Below are positions 1 to 9,029 of a stretch of DNA of 64,000 nt, in pieces (position 1 is the stretch's first letter; every line of letters begins with the position of its first letter). Position numbers and translations under genes: made by a program. The notes beneath the pieces were generated by a model. The model was given only the letters and a program-made list of their open reading frames with translations, ran no database searches and was not told where the DNA came from. Source of the stretch: Actinophytocola gossypii (GTDB lineage Bacteria > Actinomycetota > Actinomycetes > Mycobacteriales > Pseudonocardiaceae); NCBI RefSeq assembly GCF_025165815.1, contig NZ_JAFFZE010000006.1, forward strand, positions 372,001 to 436,000, in the 5' to 3' direction.

Positions 1-336
1 CGTCGACGGCGACGAGCACATCGCCGGCATCGACCCTGGGCGGATTCTCCCGATAGCGGTTCGCGCTTGTGATCGCCACGTCGGGTGCCCGGACAGTGGG
101 CGGGAACCCGGCCTGGATGACGACCTCGACCTCGGGCAGCGCCGCGAGCGTGGGCGGCAGCTGACGGTTGAGCGCCACCGCGAGGTTCGCCACGGCGATC
201 TGGTGTTTCGGGGCCGGCCGCGGGGCCACGATGAGGACTCCCTCAGCTAGTTCGAAATGCCGCGAGGTGTCCTCTGGTAAGGCGTCCCACTCCTCGAGGG
301 AGAGAGAAGGTGATCGGGCCGCGGCTGTGCGGTCAC
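1..336 (-). pseudogene. Uma2-family (DUF820) protein, N-terminal part, frameshifted, runs off the left edge
   Basis: Reading leftward, the protein resembles the start of Uma2 proteins, which have a restriction-endonuclease-like fold and are common in actinomycetes. Visible pieces are LEEWDALPED, HFELAEGVLIV, PRPAPKHQ and APDVAI. That reading frame has no ATG, GTG, TTG or CTG before an in-frame stop at about 345. A GTG at 336 opens the expected beginning (TAQPRPDHLLS) but in another frame, which ends at a TAG near 250. The two frames meet in a GA/CT dinucleotide tract at 299-309. Removing one dinucleotide would join them seamlessly. This suggests slippage, or a sequencing error. The 3' end is outside the window. 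The family assignment is by pattern recognition. Confidence 0.6.
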
Positions 337-383
337 GTGCTCGATTCTATGGCTTCCGGTGTGGTCGGACTATTCGGAGCGCC

Positions 384-1613
384 TCAGCAGTTCGAGGTGG
401 TCGGGCGGTCGGCGAAGCGGTCGCCGAGCCAGGTCAGGGCGGCGGGGCCGCCGACACTGACGCCGAGGATGTGCTCCGCCAGCGGGATCGGCTGCCAGCG
501 GACCTCGGCGCCCCGCGCGCACCACGCCGACCGCAGCTCCTCGCCCACCGCGAACGGGACCACCTCGTCCAGCGTGCCGTGGTACAGGTACACCGGCGCC
601 GCCGGGACGCGGGTGCCGGCGCTGTTCTCCGCCAGCCGCGCCACCCAGCGCGGGTCGGGCAGCGGGTCCGGCACCGTGACGAAGTCGGCGATGCGGCCGA
701 ACGGGGCGATCGTTGCCAGCTCGACCGTGCACGCCTCCCGGACCCGCGACACCGCCGCCCGGCCACGCTCGTCGAGGATCTCCTCGAACGGGACGTCCGC
801 GTACGCCGCGTCGTGGCCGGCCGCGGCGGCGAGCACGAGCGAGAAGCCGGCGTTGCCGTCGTTGAACCTCGCCACCTCCGCCAGGTCCGCCGGGACGCCG
901 CCGGTGGCCACGCCGACGATGTTCAGCTCCGGCGCGTACGACGGCGCAAGTTCGGCGGCGAACGCCGTCGCCTGCCCGCCCTGCGAGTAGCCGAACAACC
1001 CCACCGGCGCCGTCGGGGACACGCCCGCGCCGGGGATCCGGGCCGCGGCGCGGACGGCGTCGAGCACGGCATGGCCCTCGGACCGGCCGACCGCGTAGGT
1101 GTGCCGGCCCGGTGTCCCGAGGCCCTCGTAGTCGGTCAGCACGACGGCCCAGCCGGCCAGCAGCGCCCGGCCGATCAGCGCGATCTCGTTCTCCGTGCCG
1201 GTGCGCAGCCGATACGACGGCGCGCACTCGTCGCCGAGGCCGTGGGTGCCGACCGCGTAGCCGACCAGCGGCCGGGGACCGCCCGACCACGGTGTTCTCG
1301 GCACCAGCAGGGTTCCGGAGACGGCGTTCGGCGCGCCCGTCGCGGACGTCGAGCGATAAATGAGCTGCCAGGCGTCCACCGGCATCGGGAACAGAGCGAG
1401 CGGGTCGGCGAAGACTTTTACCGCGCGGTGCCGAATGACGTTTCCGGGGACCCCCGACGACTGCTCGATCGGGTGGGTGTAAAACGGGTCCCCCAATGGT
1501 GCGGGAACTCCCACCGGGACGGCGGTGGCCTGACCCGGCACGGTGAACAACGTCGTGACCAGGATCAGCAAACCAACCGACACGCGACCGAACGACCGTG
1601 GGAAGATTCGCAT
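384..1613 (-). CDS. Secreted lipase (LIP-type alpha/beta hydrolase)
   Basis: 409 residues. A signal peptide (about residues 1-31, ending GQATA) directs export. The alpha/beta-hydrolase core has the nucleophile elbow GYSQGG with Ser210, an acid candidate at Asp349 in GTLDE and a catalytic His candidate at 381 in LAEHILG. The layout matches the secretory lipases related to fungal LIP1 that hydrolyse acylglycerols or esters outside the cell. ATG 1613 was chosen because GGAGG lies about 9 bases upstream; ATGs at 1631 and 1640 have no such site. The gene is divergent from a TetR regulator, with a perfect 18-bp palindrome between them, so local repression is likely. The substrate is not determined by sequence. 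Confidence 0.85.
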   Translation of the reverse strand: MRIFPRSFGRVSVGLLILVTTLFTVPGQATAVPVGVPAPLGDPFYTHPIEQSSGVPGNVIRHRAVKVFADPLALFPMPVDAWQLIYRSTSATGAPNAVSGTLLVPRTPWSGGPRPLVGYAVGTHGLGDECAPSYRLRTGTENEIALIGRALLAGWAVVLTDYEGLGTPGRHTYAVGRSEGHAVLDAVRAAARIPGAGVSPTAPVGLFGYSQGGQATAFAAELAPSYAPELNIVGVATGGVPADLAEVARFNDGNAGFSLVLAAAAGHDAAYADVPFEEILDERGRAAVSRVREACTVELATIAPFGRIADFVTVPDPLPDPRWVARLAENSAGTRVPAAPVYLYHGTLDEVVPFAVGEELRSAWCARGAEVRWQPIPLAEHILGVSVGGPAALTWLGDRFADRPTTSNC

Positions 1614-1645
1614 CGTCGACGACCTCCGCATGGATTCCATTGTTG

Positions 1646-1663
1646 TGAAAATTGAAATTTTCA
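1646..1663. promoter_or_regulatory. 18-bp palindrome between lipase and tetR, candidate operator
   Basis: TGAAAATT-GA-AATTTTCA is a perfect inverted repeat with 8-base arms and a 2-base spacer. It is unusually A+T-rich for this genome and sits in the 93-bp divergent intergenic region. Its position suits an operator for the adjacent TetR protein controlling both genes. Binding is inferred, not shown. Confidence 0.5.
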
Positions 1664-1706
1664 GAAAGTTGGATTCCCAGCCGTGAGAGCTGAGGGAGAA
1701 GGTCCT

Positions 1707-2342
1707 ATGGGGCAGGGCCCGCACAGCCGCATGTACCGGGGCGTGGACACCGAGCAGCGGCGTGCCGAGCGGCGGGAGCGGCTGCTCGAGGCAGCCCTGG
1801 ACGAGTTCACCACGCGGGGATATCACAAGACGAAGATCGCGGACCTGTGCGCGCGTGCCGGCGTGTCGACGCGCAACTTCTACGAGAAGTTCGCGAGCAA
1901 GGAGGCGTTGCTGCTCGAATTGCACGCGCACATCAACACGGTGGCGATGAAGCGAATGCTGCCGGTGCTCGAGTCGCTCGCCGACGCCGACGCGCTGACC
2001 AGGATCACCACGCTGCTCGACGCGTTCGTGGCGGCGGTGACCTCCGACCCTCGGTACCCGAGGCTGAACTACGTCGAGGCGCCGGGGATCAGCCAGGCGA
2101 TGGAGCGCCAGCACCGGGACTGGTTCACCCGGTACACCGACTTCATCGAGGCCGAGTGCGACCGCGCGGCGGCGGCCGGCCTCGCGCCGAAGCGCGACTA
2201 CCACCTCACCGCGATCGCGCTCGTCGGCGCGATGACCGGGATCCTGCGCGAGTGGCAGGCGCACGACCCGCCGCTGCCCGCGGGTGCCGTCGCGACGGAG
2301 ATCCGCGAGGTGTTCATCGCGGCCATCACCCGTCCGGCGTAA
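1707..2342 (+). CDS. TetR/AcrR-family transcriptional regulator
   Basis: 211 residues. The N-terminal helix-turn-helix is clear (RRERLLEAALDEFTTRGYHKTKIADL then AGVSTRNFYEKFASKEALL, written here as two pieces of one domain), preceded by a short arginine-rich arm. The C-terminal half is the usual helical ligand-binding and dimerisation domain. ATG 1707 follows GGGAGAAGG at good spacing; a GTG at 1683 in the same frame is less likely. It is divergent from the secreted lipase and is probably its repressor and autoregulator through the palindrome at 1646-1663. The ligand is unknown; a fatty acid or ester product would fit the neighbour. Confidence 0.85.
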   Translation: MGQGPHSRMYRGVDTEQRRAERRERLLEAALDEFTTRGYHKTKIADLCARAGVSTRNFYEKFASKEALLLELHAHINTVAMKRMLPVLESLADADALTRITTLLDAFVAAVTSDPRYPRLNYVEAPGISQAMERQHRDWFTRYTDFIEAECDRAAAAGLAPKRDYHLTAIALVGAMTGILREWQAHDPPLPAGAVATEIREVFIAAITRPA

Positions 2343-2512
2343 AGCGGCGGCTGCACAACGCTTCCGCATCGATTCGGGTGGGGGCCATCACCCGTCGTGT
2401 GGTTTCCGCGCGCGCGAAATCCCCGTAACGTCGTGGTGTACGGGCTTTCCGGCAACCGGCGGGAGGCCTTCGTGCTTTCGGTGGTCCCCCCTACACGACG
2501 AGGAGATCGGGC

Positions 2513-3187
2513 ATGGCGGAGGCGAGGATCGCGACCAGCGACGTCACGGTGGACCTGCCCAAGATGCGGGTCTCCTACGAGGTGGGCACGCTGAGCGAGG
2601 TGGAACTCGCCGACACCTGGCACGACCAGCTCCAACAGTGGCTCGACGACGCCATCCGCGCCGCCGCCCCGGAGCCGAACGCGATGGTGCTCGCGACCGC
2701 GAACGCCGACGGCATCCCGGCGTCCCGCACGGTGCTCGCCAAGGGCCTCGACGAGCGCGGCGTCGTGTTCTTCACCAACTACACGTCCGCGAAGAGCCAC
2801 GACCTGATGGCCACGCGCTTCGCGTCGGCGACGTTCCCGTGGTACGCGCTGCACCGCCAGGCGACCGTGCGCGGCACCGTGGAGAAGGTGAGCTACGCGG
2901 AGACGGCGACCTACTGGGCGAGCCGGCCCAGGGGTTCGCAGCTCGGCGCGTGGGCGTCCCCGCAGTCGATCGTGGTGAGCGGCCGGAACGCGCTGGAGTC
3001 CGCGCTGGCGAACGTGCAACGCCAGTTCGCCGACGTGGAGGAGGTCCCGGTACCCCCGCACTGGGGCGGCTGGCGGATCCGCCCGGAGGTCGTCGAGTTC
3101 TGGCAGGGCCGCCGCGACCGCATGCACGACCGCCTCCAGTTCAAGCTCACCCGCGACGGCTGGAAGGTCGAGCGCCTCGGCCCGTAA
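2513..3187 (+). CDS. pdxH: Pyridoxamine/pyridoxine 5'-phosphate oxidase
   Basis: 224 residues, the normal length. The enzyme oxidises pyridoxine or pyridoxamine 5'-phosphate to pyridoxal 5'-phosphate using FMN and oxygen in the cytosol. Visible family features are the FMN-binding strand with SRTVLAKG, FFTNYTSAKS, the QxxQLGAWASPQS-type segment and the conserved C-terminal WRIRPEVVEFWQG followed by the RLGP end. ATG 2513 follows GAGGAG by about 7 bases. It lies alone between the tetR gene and an MFS gene. The 170-bp leader upstream shows no recognised regulatory element. Confidence 0.93.
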   Translation: MAEARIATSDVTVDLPKMRVSYEVGTLSEVELADTWHDQLQQWLDDAIRAAAPEPNAMVLATANADGIPASRTVLAKGLDERGVVFFTNYTSAKSHDLMATRFASATFPWYALHRQATVRGTVEKVSYAETATYWASRPRGSQLGAWASPQSIVVSGRNALESALANVQRQFADVEEVPVPPHWGGWRIRPEVVEFWQGRRDRMHDRLQFKLTRDGWKVERLGP

Positions 3188-3288
3188 CCGCCGAGTCGTC
3201 CACAACCGGCCCGGTCGTGAGCTCGGTCACCCGGGGTGATCGGGTTCACGGTCGGGTCAGTCGTTAGCTGGGCTAAGCTCTTGGCCTC

Positions 3289-4551
3289 GTGGGGAAGGCC
3301 GCTGGTAGTCGGGTACGTCGGATCGCGATCGACACTCGGCCGTTGCGGATTCCGGCCTTCCGGCGGCTCTGGGTGTCCACCGCGATCACCGCCGTCGGCA
3401 GTCAGCTGACCACCGTCGCGGTGCCGAAGCAGGTCTTCGACATCACCGGGTCCTCCGGGTACGTCGGGCTCACCGGGGCCTTCGGGCTCGTTCCGCTGCT
3501 CGTCTTCGGGCTCTGGGGTGGCGCCATCGCGGACGCCGTGGACCGGCGGACCGTGATGATCGTCAGCAACGCCGGGATCGCGGTCACCTCGGTGCTGTTC
3601 TGGGGGCAGGCGGCGCTCGGGATGCGGAACGTCTGGCTCGTCCTGGTGCTGCTCGCGGTGCAGCAGGCGTTCGTCGCGGTGAACATCCCTACGCGGACCG
3701 CCGCGGTCGCGCGGCTGGTGCCGATCGAGCTGCTTCCGGCGGCCACCGCGCTGGCCTCGACGGTCGGCTCGTTCGGGATGGTGTTCGGGCCGCTCGCGGC
3801 GGGGGCGCTGATGCCGCTGGCGGGGTTGCCGGTGCTCTACGCGATCGACGCGGTCGCGCTGGTCGGCGCCACCCTGATGATCGTTCCGTTGCCGGCGCTG
3901 GCACCGCTGGACGGGGTTCGGCGGCGGGCCGGGATCAGGGACATCGTCGACGGGTTCCGGTATCTCGCGGCGAAGCACGTGCTGCTCGCGTCCTTCCTCC
4001 TCGACATCATCGCGATGGTCGCGGGGATGCCGCGCGCGCTGTTCCCGGAGATGGCGGAGCGGACCTTCGGCGATCCGCCGGGCGGCGGGCTCGCGCTGGG
4101 CTGGCTGTACGCGGCCATTCCGATCGGGGCGCTGCTGTTCGGGCTCGTCTCCGGGTGGCTGGGACGCATCCGGCGGCACGGGGTCGGCGTGACGGCCGCC
4201 GTGTGCGTGTGGGGGCTCGCGGTCATCGGGTTCGGGTTCGCGGACGCGCTCTGGCTCGCGGTCGCCTTCCTCGTGCTCGGCGGCGCCGCCGACATGGTCA
4301 GCATGATCTACCGCAGCGCCATGCTCCAGACCGCCGCCACCGACGAGATGCGGGGACGCATGCAGGGCGTGTTCACCGTCGTCGTCGCGGGTGGGCCCCG
4401 GGTCGCCGACATCGTGCACGGCTGGGGGGCCGCGGGGGCGGGCACCGCCGCCGCGGCCAGTGGTGGCGGCGTCCTGGTGATCGTGGCGACGGTGGTCGCG
4501 GTCTGCTGTCTCCCGGCATTCTGGAAGTACCGGGCGCCGAGCGGAACGTGA
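3289..4551 (+). CDS. Major facilitator superfamily exporter (MFS_3/EntS-like)
   Basis: 420 residues with about 11-12 hydrophobic segments. The N-terminal motif PAFRRLWVSTAITAVGSQLT and the loop DAVDRRTVM between helices 2 and 3 (motif A of drug-proton antiporters) place it with the EntS/MFS_3 transporters, which export siderophores, drugs or small metabolites. GTG 3289 is the only start that fits the alignment, although its ribosome site is weak. A short hairpin (TCACCC-G-GGGTGA, near 3231) in the upstream gap could end pdxH transcription. The substrate cannot be read from the sequence. Confidence 0.82.
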   Translation: MGKAAGSRVRRIAIDTRPLRIPAFRRLWVSTAITAVGSQLTTVAVPKQVFDITGSSGYVGLTGAFGLVPLLVFGLWGGAIADAVDRRTVMIVSNAGIAVTSVLFWGQAALGMRNVWLVLVLLAVQQAFVAVNIPTRTAAVARLVPIELLPAATALASTVGSFGMVFGPLAAGALMPLAGLPVLYAIDAVALVGATLMIVPLPALAPLDGVRRRAGIRDIVDGFRYLAAKHVLLASFLLDIIAMVAGMPRALFPEMAERTFGDPPGGGLALGWLYAAIPIGALLFGLVSGWLGRIRRHGVGVTAAVCVWGLAVIGFGFADALWLAVAFLVLGGAADMVSMIYRSAMLQTAATDEMRGRMQGVFTVVVAGGPRVADIVHGWGAAGAGTAAAASGGGVLVIVATVVAVCCLPAFWKYRAPSGT

Positions 4552-4565
4552 CCGGCCGGTGACTC

Positions 4566-4580
4566 TGGTGATCGTCACCA
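4566..4580. promoter_or_regulatory. Short inverted repeat before the permease start
   Basis: TGGTGA-TCG-TCACCA forms a perfect 6-base-arm dyad just upstream of the permease start codons. It could be a small operator or a hairpin in the leader. No regulator gene is next to it, so the assignment is weak. Confidence 0.25.
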
Positions 4581-4601
4581 TGATCGGGCATGCTCTGGTT
4601 C

Positions 4602-6008
4602 ATGGTGACCGAGAACACAGCTCAGACCGGGGAGAACCAGCCGGCGCTCAAGCGGGTCATGGGGCCGAGACTGCTGTTCTTCTTCGTCATCGGTGACATC
4701 CTTGGCACCGGCATCTACGCGCTGACCGGCAGTGTCGCCGGCAGAGTCGGCGGCGCGCTCTGGCTGCCCTTCCTGATCGCGTTCCTCGTCGCGTTCCTCA
4801 CCGCGTTCGCCTACCTCGAACTGGTCGGCAAGTACCCGCGCGCGGCCGGCGCCGCCCTCTACACCAACCGCGCGTTCCGCAAACCGTTCCTGACCTTCAT
4901 CGTCGCGTTCGCGGTGATGTGCTCCGGCATCACCTCCGCCTCCGCGGCGGCGCGCGCGTTCGGCGCCACCTACCTCCCGGAGGCGTTCGACATCGAGGTC
5001 TCCGGCACCGTCATCGCGATCGTGGCCGTGCTGTTCGTGCTGCTCCTGGCCGGGATCAACTTCATCGGCGTCGCCCACTCGGTGAAGACCAACGTCGTGC
5101 TCACCTGCGTCGAGCTCGCCGGGCTCGCGATCATCATCGGCGTCGGGATCTACGCGGTCGCCGGCGGGCAGGGCGAACCCGGCCGACTCGTCGAGATCAA
5201 CACCGCGGACACCAACTGGCTGCTCGCGGTCACCGCCGCCTCCTCGCTCGCGTTCTTCGCGATGGTCGGGTTCGAGGACTCGGTGAACATGGCCGAGGAG
5301 ACCAGGGACCCGAACCGCACGTTCCCCAAGGCGCTGCTGTCCGGCATGGCGGTCGCGGCGCTGATCTACGTGCTGGTCGCGCTCACCTCGTCGCTGCTGA
5401 TCGCCGCCGACGACCTGGCCGCCGCCGAGTCCGGCGCGCTGCTCGAGGTGATCGGCGTCGGCGCGCCCGACTTCCCCCGGTGGATCTTCGAGTGGATCGG
5501 CATGTTCGCCGTGGTCAACTCGGCGCTGATCAACATGCTGATGGCCAGCCGCCTGCTCTACGGCATGGCCAACGAGCGGATCCTGCCCAAGGTGTTCGGC
5601 ACCGTGCACCCGTTCCGCCGCACGCCGTGGGTGTCGATCCTGGTCACCAGCGCCATCGCCGCCGTGCTGGTCGCCACCGCGGGCGAGGACGGGGTGAGCA
5701 AGCTCGGTGGCACCACCGCGCTGCTGCTGCTGTGCGTGTTCCTCGTGGTCAACATCTCGGTGCTGGTGCTGCGCCGGGAGAGCGTCGAGCACCCGCACTT
5801 CCGCGCGCCCACCTGGGCGCCGATCACCGCGGGAATCCTGTGCGGGTACCTGGCGGTCCCGTGGCTGTCCGGGCGGCCGGCGAGCGACTACTACATCGCG
5901 CTGGTCCTGATCGCGCTCGGCATGCTGCTGTGGGTGGTCAACTGGCTCTACCTGCGCGGTCGTGGCGAGCGGGTCACCGAGTTCGACCCGCAGGCGCTCA
6001 ACGACTGA
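4602..6008 (+). CDS. APC-superfamily amino acid permease
   Basis: 468 residues with about 12 membrane segments. The first segment carries the APC signature GDILGTGIYALTG, which contacts the substrate backbone in AdiC/LeuT-fold transporters. The helix-6 region FFAMVGFEDSVNMAEE, including the acidic loop, is typical of APC permeases. It likely imports or exchanges an amino acid or amine across the plasma membrane. ATG 4602 is preferred, with an in-frame ATG at 4590 as an alternative; neither has a strong ribosome site. The C-terminus is a short cytosolic tail. The substrate is unknown. Confidence 0.85.
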   Translation: MVTENTAQTGENQPALKRVMGPRLLFFFVIGDILGTGIYALTGSVAGRVGGALWLPFLIAFLVAFLTAFAYLELVGKYPRAAGAALYTNRAFRKPFLTFIVAFAVMCSGITSASAAARAFGATYLPEAFDIEVSGTVIAIVAVLFVLLLAGINFIGVAHSVKTNVVLTCVELAGLAIIIGVGIYAVAGGQGEPGRLVEINTADTNWLLAVTAASSLAFFAMVGFEDSVNMAEETRDPNRTFPKALLSGMAVAALIYVLVALTSSLLIAADDLAAAESGALLEVIGVGAPDFPRWIFEWIGMFAVVNSALINMLMASRLLYGMANERILPKVFGTVHPFRRTPWVSILVTSAIAAVLVATAGEDGVSKLGGTTALLLLCVFLVVNISVLVLRRESVEHPHFRAPTWAPITAGILCGYLAVPWLSGRPASDYYIALVLIALGMLLWVVNWLYLRGRGERVTEFDPQALND

Positions 6009-6030
6009 GGCGCGCCAATAGGGTCTGCGC

Positions 6031-6942
6031 ATGGGACCTACCGGACAGCAACTGGAGATCGGGCACGGCGACGCGCGGGCCGTCGTCACGACGGTCGGCG
6101 CGGCGCTGCGTGCCCTCACCGTGGCGGGCGTGCCGTACGCGGAGACCTACGGGGCCGACGAGACGCCGCCGCTCGGGGCCGGCGCGGTGCTCGTGCCGTG
6201 GCCGAACCGGGTCGGCGGCGGCACCTGGTCGCACGCCGGGGTCACCCAGCAGTTGGAGGTCACCGAGCCGGCCAGGGGCAACGCGATCCACGGGCTGGTG
6301 CGGCGCGAGGAGTGGACGGTCGTCCGGCACGGGGAGTCGGCCGTCACCCTGGAGGTGGAGATCGACCCTCGGCAGGGCTGGCCGTTCCCGTTCCGCACGG
6401 GGATCGGCTACGCGCTCGACGAGCGCGGCCTGACCGTCACCCACACGATGCACAACCTGGGCGACCAGGAACTGCCGTTCGGCGTCGGCACCCACCCCTA
6501 CCCCCGGCCGGGTGACACCGACGTGGACGACTGCGAGCTGACGCTCGCCGCGTCGACCGTGCTGCCGGTGGACGCCGAGACGATGGTGCCGGTCGGCAAG
6601 CCGCTGTCGGTCGAGGGGACCGACCTGGACTTCCGCTCCGGCCGCCCGCTGCGCGAGGTGGAGCTGGACACCGCGTTCGGCGGCTGCGAGCCGGGCGAGG
6701 ACGGGCTCGTGCACCACACGGTCACCCGGGACGGCCGCGGCGTCGAGGTGTGGGCCGAGCCGGTGTTCTCCTGGGTACAGGTGTTCACCCCGGCCGAGTT
6801 CCCCGGCAAGGGCGCCCGCGCGGTCGCCGTCGAGCCGATGACCTGCCCGCCGGACGCGCTGAACTCCGGCACCGACCTGATCGTGCTAGCGCCGGGGGAG
6901 ACCTGGAGCGGCCGGTGGGGGATCCGCCCGCTCGTCGGGTAG
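6031..6942 (+). CDS. Aldose 1-epimerase (mutarotase) family protein
   Basis: 303 residues with the galactose-mutarotase-like beta-supersandwich fold. Recognisable elements are the substrate arginine in PWPNRVGGG (Arg60), His87 in NAIHGL, His155 in GTHPY and the catalytic glutamate in VAVEPMTC (Glu268). These match the aldose 1-epimerase active site that interconverts alpha and beta sugar anomers. It begins 22 bases after the permease stop, so the two may share a transcript. The family also includes glucose-6-phosphate 1-epimerases, so the exact sugar is uncertain. Confidence 0.87.
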   Translation: MGPTGQQLEIGHGDARAVVTTVGAALRALTVAGVPYAETYGADETPPLGAGAVLVPWPNRVGGGTWSHAGVTQQLEVTEPARGNAIHGLVRREEWTVVRHGESAVTLEVEIDPRQGWPFPFRTGIGYALDERGLTVTHTMHNLGDQELPFGVGTHPYPRPGDTDVDDCELTLAASTVLPVDAETMVPVGKPLSVEGTDLDFRSGRPLREVELDTAFGGCEPGEDGLVHHTVTRDGRGVEVWAEPVFSWVQVFTPAEFPGKGARAVAVEPMTCPPDALNSGTDLIVLAPGETWSGRWGIRPLVG

Positions 6943-6956
6943 TAGGTTGCGTGGTC

Positions 6957-8168
6957 GTGAGTACAGCTGTCACTGGTGGATATGTCGTTCCGGTCGACGG
7001 GGACCCGATCGAGGGCGGGACCGTGCTGATCGACGGCGGGCGGATCGTCGCGGTCGGCGCCGAGGCCGATGTGGACGTTCCGGACGACGCGGAGATCGTG
7101 GACGCGTCGGGCACGTGGGTGCTGCCCGGGTTGGTCGAGTCGCACGGACACGTCGGCGTGGCCGAGGAGGGCGACGGCTGGGCGGGCATCGACGTCAACG
7201 AGATGACCGACCCGAACGGTGCCCGCCTGCGCGCGCTCGACGGCATCAACCCCGACGACGAGGGCTTCCGCGACGCGCTGTCCGGCGGGGTGACGACCGT
7301 CGTGGTCAAGCCGGGCTCGGGCAACCCGATCGGCGGTCGGACCGTCGCGGTCAAGTCGTGGGGCCGGACCGTCGAGGACATGCTGGTGCGCGAGCCGACC
7401 AGTGTGAAGAGCGCGCTGGGGGAGAACCCCAAGCGGATCTACGGCGACCAGAAGAAGCTGCCGTCGACCCGTCTCGGGGTGGCCGCGGTGATCCGCGACG
7501 CGTTCACCAAGGCGCAGGACTACCGCGAGGCGCGGGAGTGGGCGATTCGCGAGGGCAAGCCGTTCGAGCGGGACAACACGTCCGAGATCCTGGTGCGCGT
7601 GCTCGACGGCGAGGTGCCGTGGTGCCAGCACAGCCACCGCGCCGACGACATCGCGACCGCGATCCGGCTGGCCGATGAGTTCGGGTACCGGCTGATCGTC
7701 AACCACGGCACCGACGGGCACCTGCTCGCGGACACATTGGCGGACAAGGACATCCCGGTGATCATCGGACCGCTGATCATCGGCCGGTCCAAGGTGGAGG
7801 TTCGCCGCCGGTCGATGCGGAACCCGGGGATCCTGGCCAGGGCGGGCGTGCGGATCGCCCTGACCACGGATCACCCGGTGGTGCCGATCGACTATCTGGT
7901 GCACCAGGCCACGTTCGCGGTCAAGGAGGGCCTCGACTCGGACACGGCGCTGCGGTCGATCACGGTGAACCCGGCCCGGATCATGGGGCTGGACGACCGG
8001 GTGGGCGCGCTGAAGCCGGGCCTGGACGCCGACATCGTGCTGTGGTCGGGCGATCCGCTGGACGTGATGAGCCGCGCGGTGCGGGTGTTCGTCGACGGCC
8101 GCGAGGTCTACCACTTCGACGAGACCACCGGCCTCGGCGTCACCGCGAACCCGTTCTACCGGGAGTAG
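6957..8168 (+). CDS. Amidohydrolase (imidazolonepropionase-like, COG1228)
   Basis: 403 residues. The N-terminal beta-sandwich strand (GGTVLIDGGRIVAVG) leads to the metal-binding ESHGHVG (His63 and His65), and later metal-ligand candidates are HSHRAD, NHGTDG and TDHPVV. The C-terminus closes with the usual LKPGLDADIVLWSGDPLD segment. These are metal-dependent amidohydrolases acting on cyclic amides or similar bonds. GTG 6957 is preferred over GTG 6951; the ribosome site is weak for both. The last 13 bases overlap the convergent NmrA-type gene. The natural substrate is not evident. Confidence 0.85.
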   Translation: MSTAVTGGYVVPVDGDPIEGGTVLIDGGRIVAVGAEADVDVPDDAEIVDASGTWVLPGLVESHGHVGVAEEGDGWAGIDVNEMTDPNGARLRALDGINPDDEGFRDALSGGVTTVVVKPGSGNPIGGRTVAVKSWGRTVEDMLVREPTSVKSALGENPKRIYGDQKKLPSTRLGVAAVIRDAFTKAQDYREAREWAIREGKPFERDNTSEILVRVLDGEVPWCQHSHRADDIATAIRLADEFGYRLIVNHGTDGHLLADTLADKDIPVIIGPLIIGRSKVEVRRRSMRNPGILARAGVRIALTTDHPVVPIDYLVHQATFAVKEGLDSDTALRSITVNPARIMGLDDRVGALKPGLDADIVLWSGDPLDVMSRAVRVFVDGREVYHFDETTGLGVTANPFYRE

Positions 8169-9007
8169 GCACCCGCCAGCACGTCGCCCAGCGCCGTCGG
8201 CGCGCGCCCGGTCAGGTCGGCGACCGTCGAGGTGACCCGCGCGGCGAACCCGCCGCGGATGGCCGCGCCGAACGACGTGACGACGTCCGCGGCCTCCGCC
8301 GGGAGTCCGGCGCCGAGCAGGCCGGCGCGGAACGTGTCGTCGTCGACCGGTTCGACATCGACGCCTTCCGCGCCGGCGAGGGCCGCGAGGTCGGCGGCGG
8401 TCAGTGCCGCCGGGCCGGTGACGTCGTAGGCGACGTTCTCGTGCCCGTCCTGGGTCAGCACGGCGGCGGCCACCGCGGCGCAGTCCTCGCGGGTGACGTA
8501 GGCGGCGGCGCCGGAGCCGGCGTTGGTGACCAGCCGGCCGGCCGCGGCGGCCTGCTCGATGGTGGACACCTGCATGTGCGCGTACAGGTTGTTGCGCAGC
8601 ATGGTCCAGCGGAGGCCGCTGTCGCGCAGCGCCTGCTCGGTGCCGGCGTGGTCGGGCACCACCAGTGCGGGGTTGGCCGGGACCGGCTCGGGGACCGAGG
8701 TGTAGGCGACATGCCGGACTCCGGCGCCGGCGGCCGCCGCGACGGCCGCGCGCTGCTGGTCCAGGCGCGCGCCGACGGCGTCGGTGGAGACCAGCAGCAG
8801 CCGCTCGACCCCGGCGAACGCGGTGCGCAGCGTGCTCGGATCGCCGAAGTCCGCGCGGCGCACGTCGGCGCCGAGGGCGGCGAGATCGGCGAGCGCGTCC
8901 GGGGTGCGGGTGGTGAGCACGACCTCGCGCGGGTCGACGGCCCGCAGCACGAGCTCGGCAGTGGCCCGGCCGAGAGCACCGGAGGCCCCGGTGATGGCGA
9001 CGGTCAT
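8156..9007 (-). CDS. NmrA-like NAD(P)H-binding oxidoreductase
   Basis: 283 residues. It begins with a Rossmann motif TGASGALGRATAEL and continues with the atypical SDR layout of NmrA/QOR2 proteins (LLLVSTDAVG, HVAYTSVPEP, RWTMLRNNLYAH). Relatives are NAD(P)H-dependent quinone oxidoreductases or redox sensors. The catalytic Tyr-Lys pair of classical SDRs is not conserved, as usual for this group. It is divergent from an Rrf2 regulator, an arrangement that often means control of the oxidoreductase by the regulator in response to redox or electrophile stress. The 3' end overlaps the amidohydrolase tail by 13 bases. Confidence 0.83.
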   Translation of the reverse strand: MTVAITGASGALGRATAELVLRAVDPREVVLTTRTPDALADLAALGADVRRADFGDPSTLRTAFAGVERLLLVSTDAVGARLDQQRAAVAAAAGAGVRHVAYTSVPEPVPANPALVVPDHAGTEQALRDSGLRWTMLRNNLYAHMQVSTIEQAAAAGRLVTNAGSGAAAYVTREDCAAVAAAVLTQDGHENVAYDVTGPAALTAADLAALAGAEGVDVEPVDDDTFRAGLLGAGLPAEAADVVTSFGAAIRGGFAARVTSTVADLTGRAPTALGDVLAGAYSR

Positions 9008-9029
9008 CGCCGCTCCTAACTGTAGTCAT

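Noticed and set aside
384-2369. A 661-residue minus-strand frame extending the lipase upstream
   Set aside because: The upstream part is antisense to the TetR gene; the signal peptide and GGAGG site place the start at 1613.
2321-2396. 14-base direct repeat GGCCATCACCCGTC around the tetR stop
   Set aside because: Short, partly coding and without other mobile-element features; probably chance or a minor duplication.
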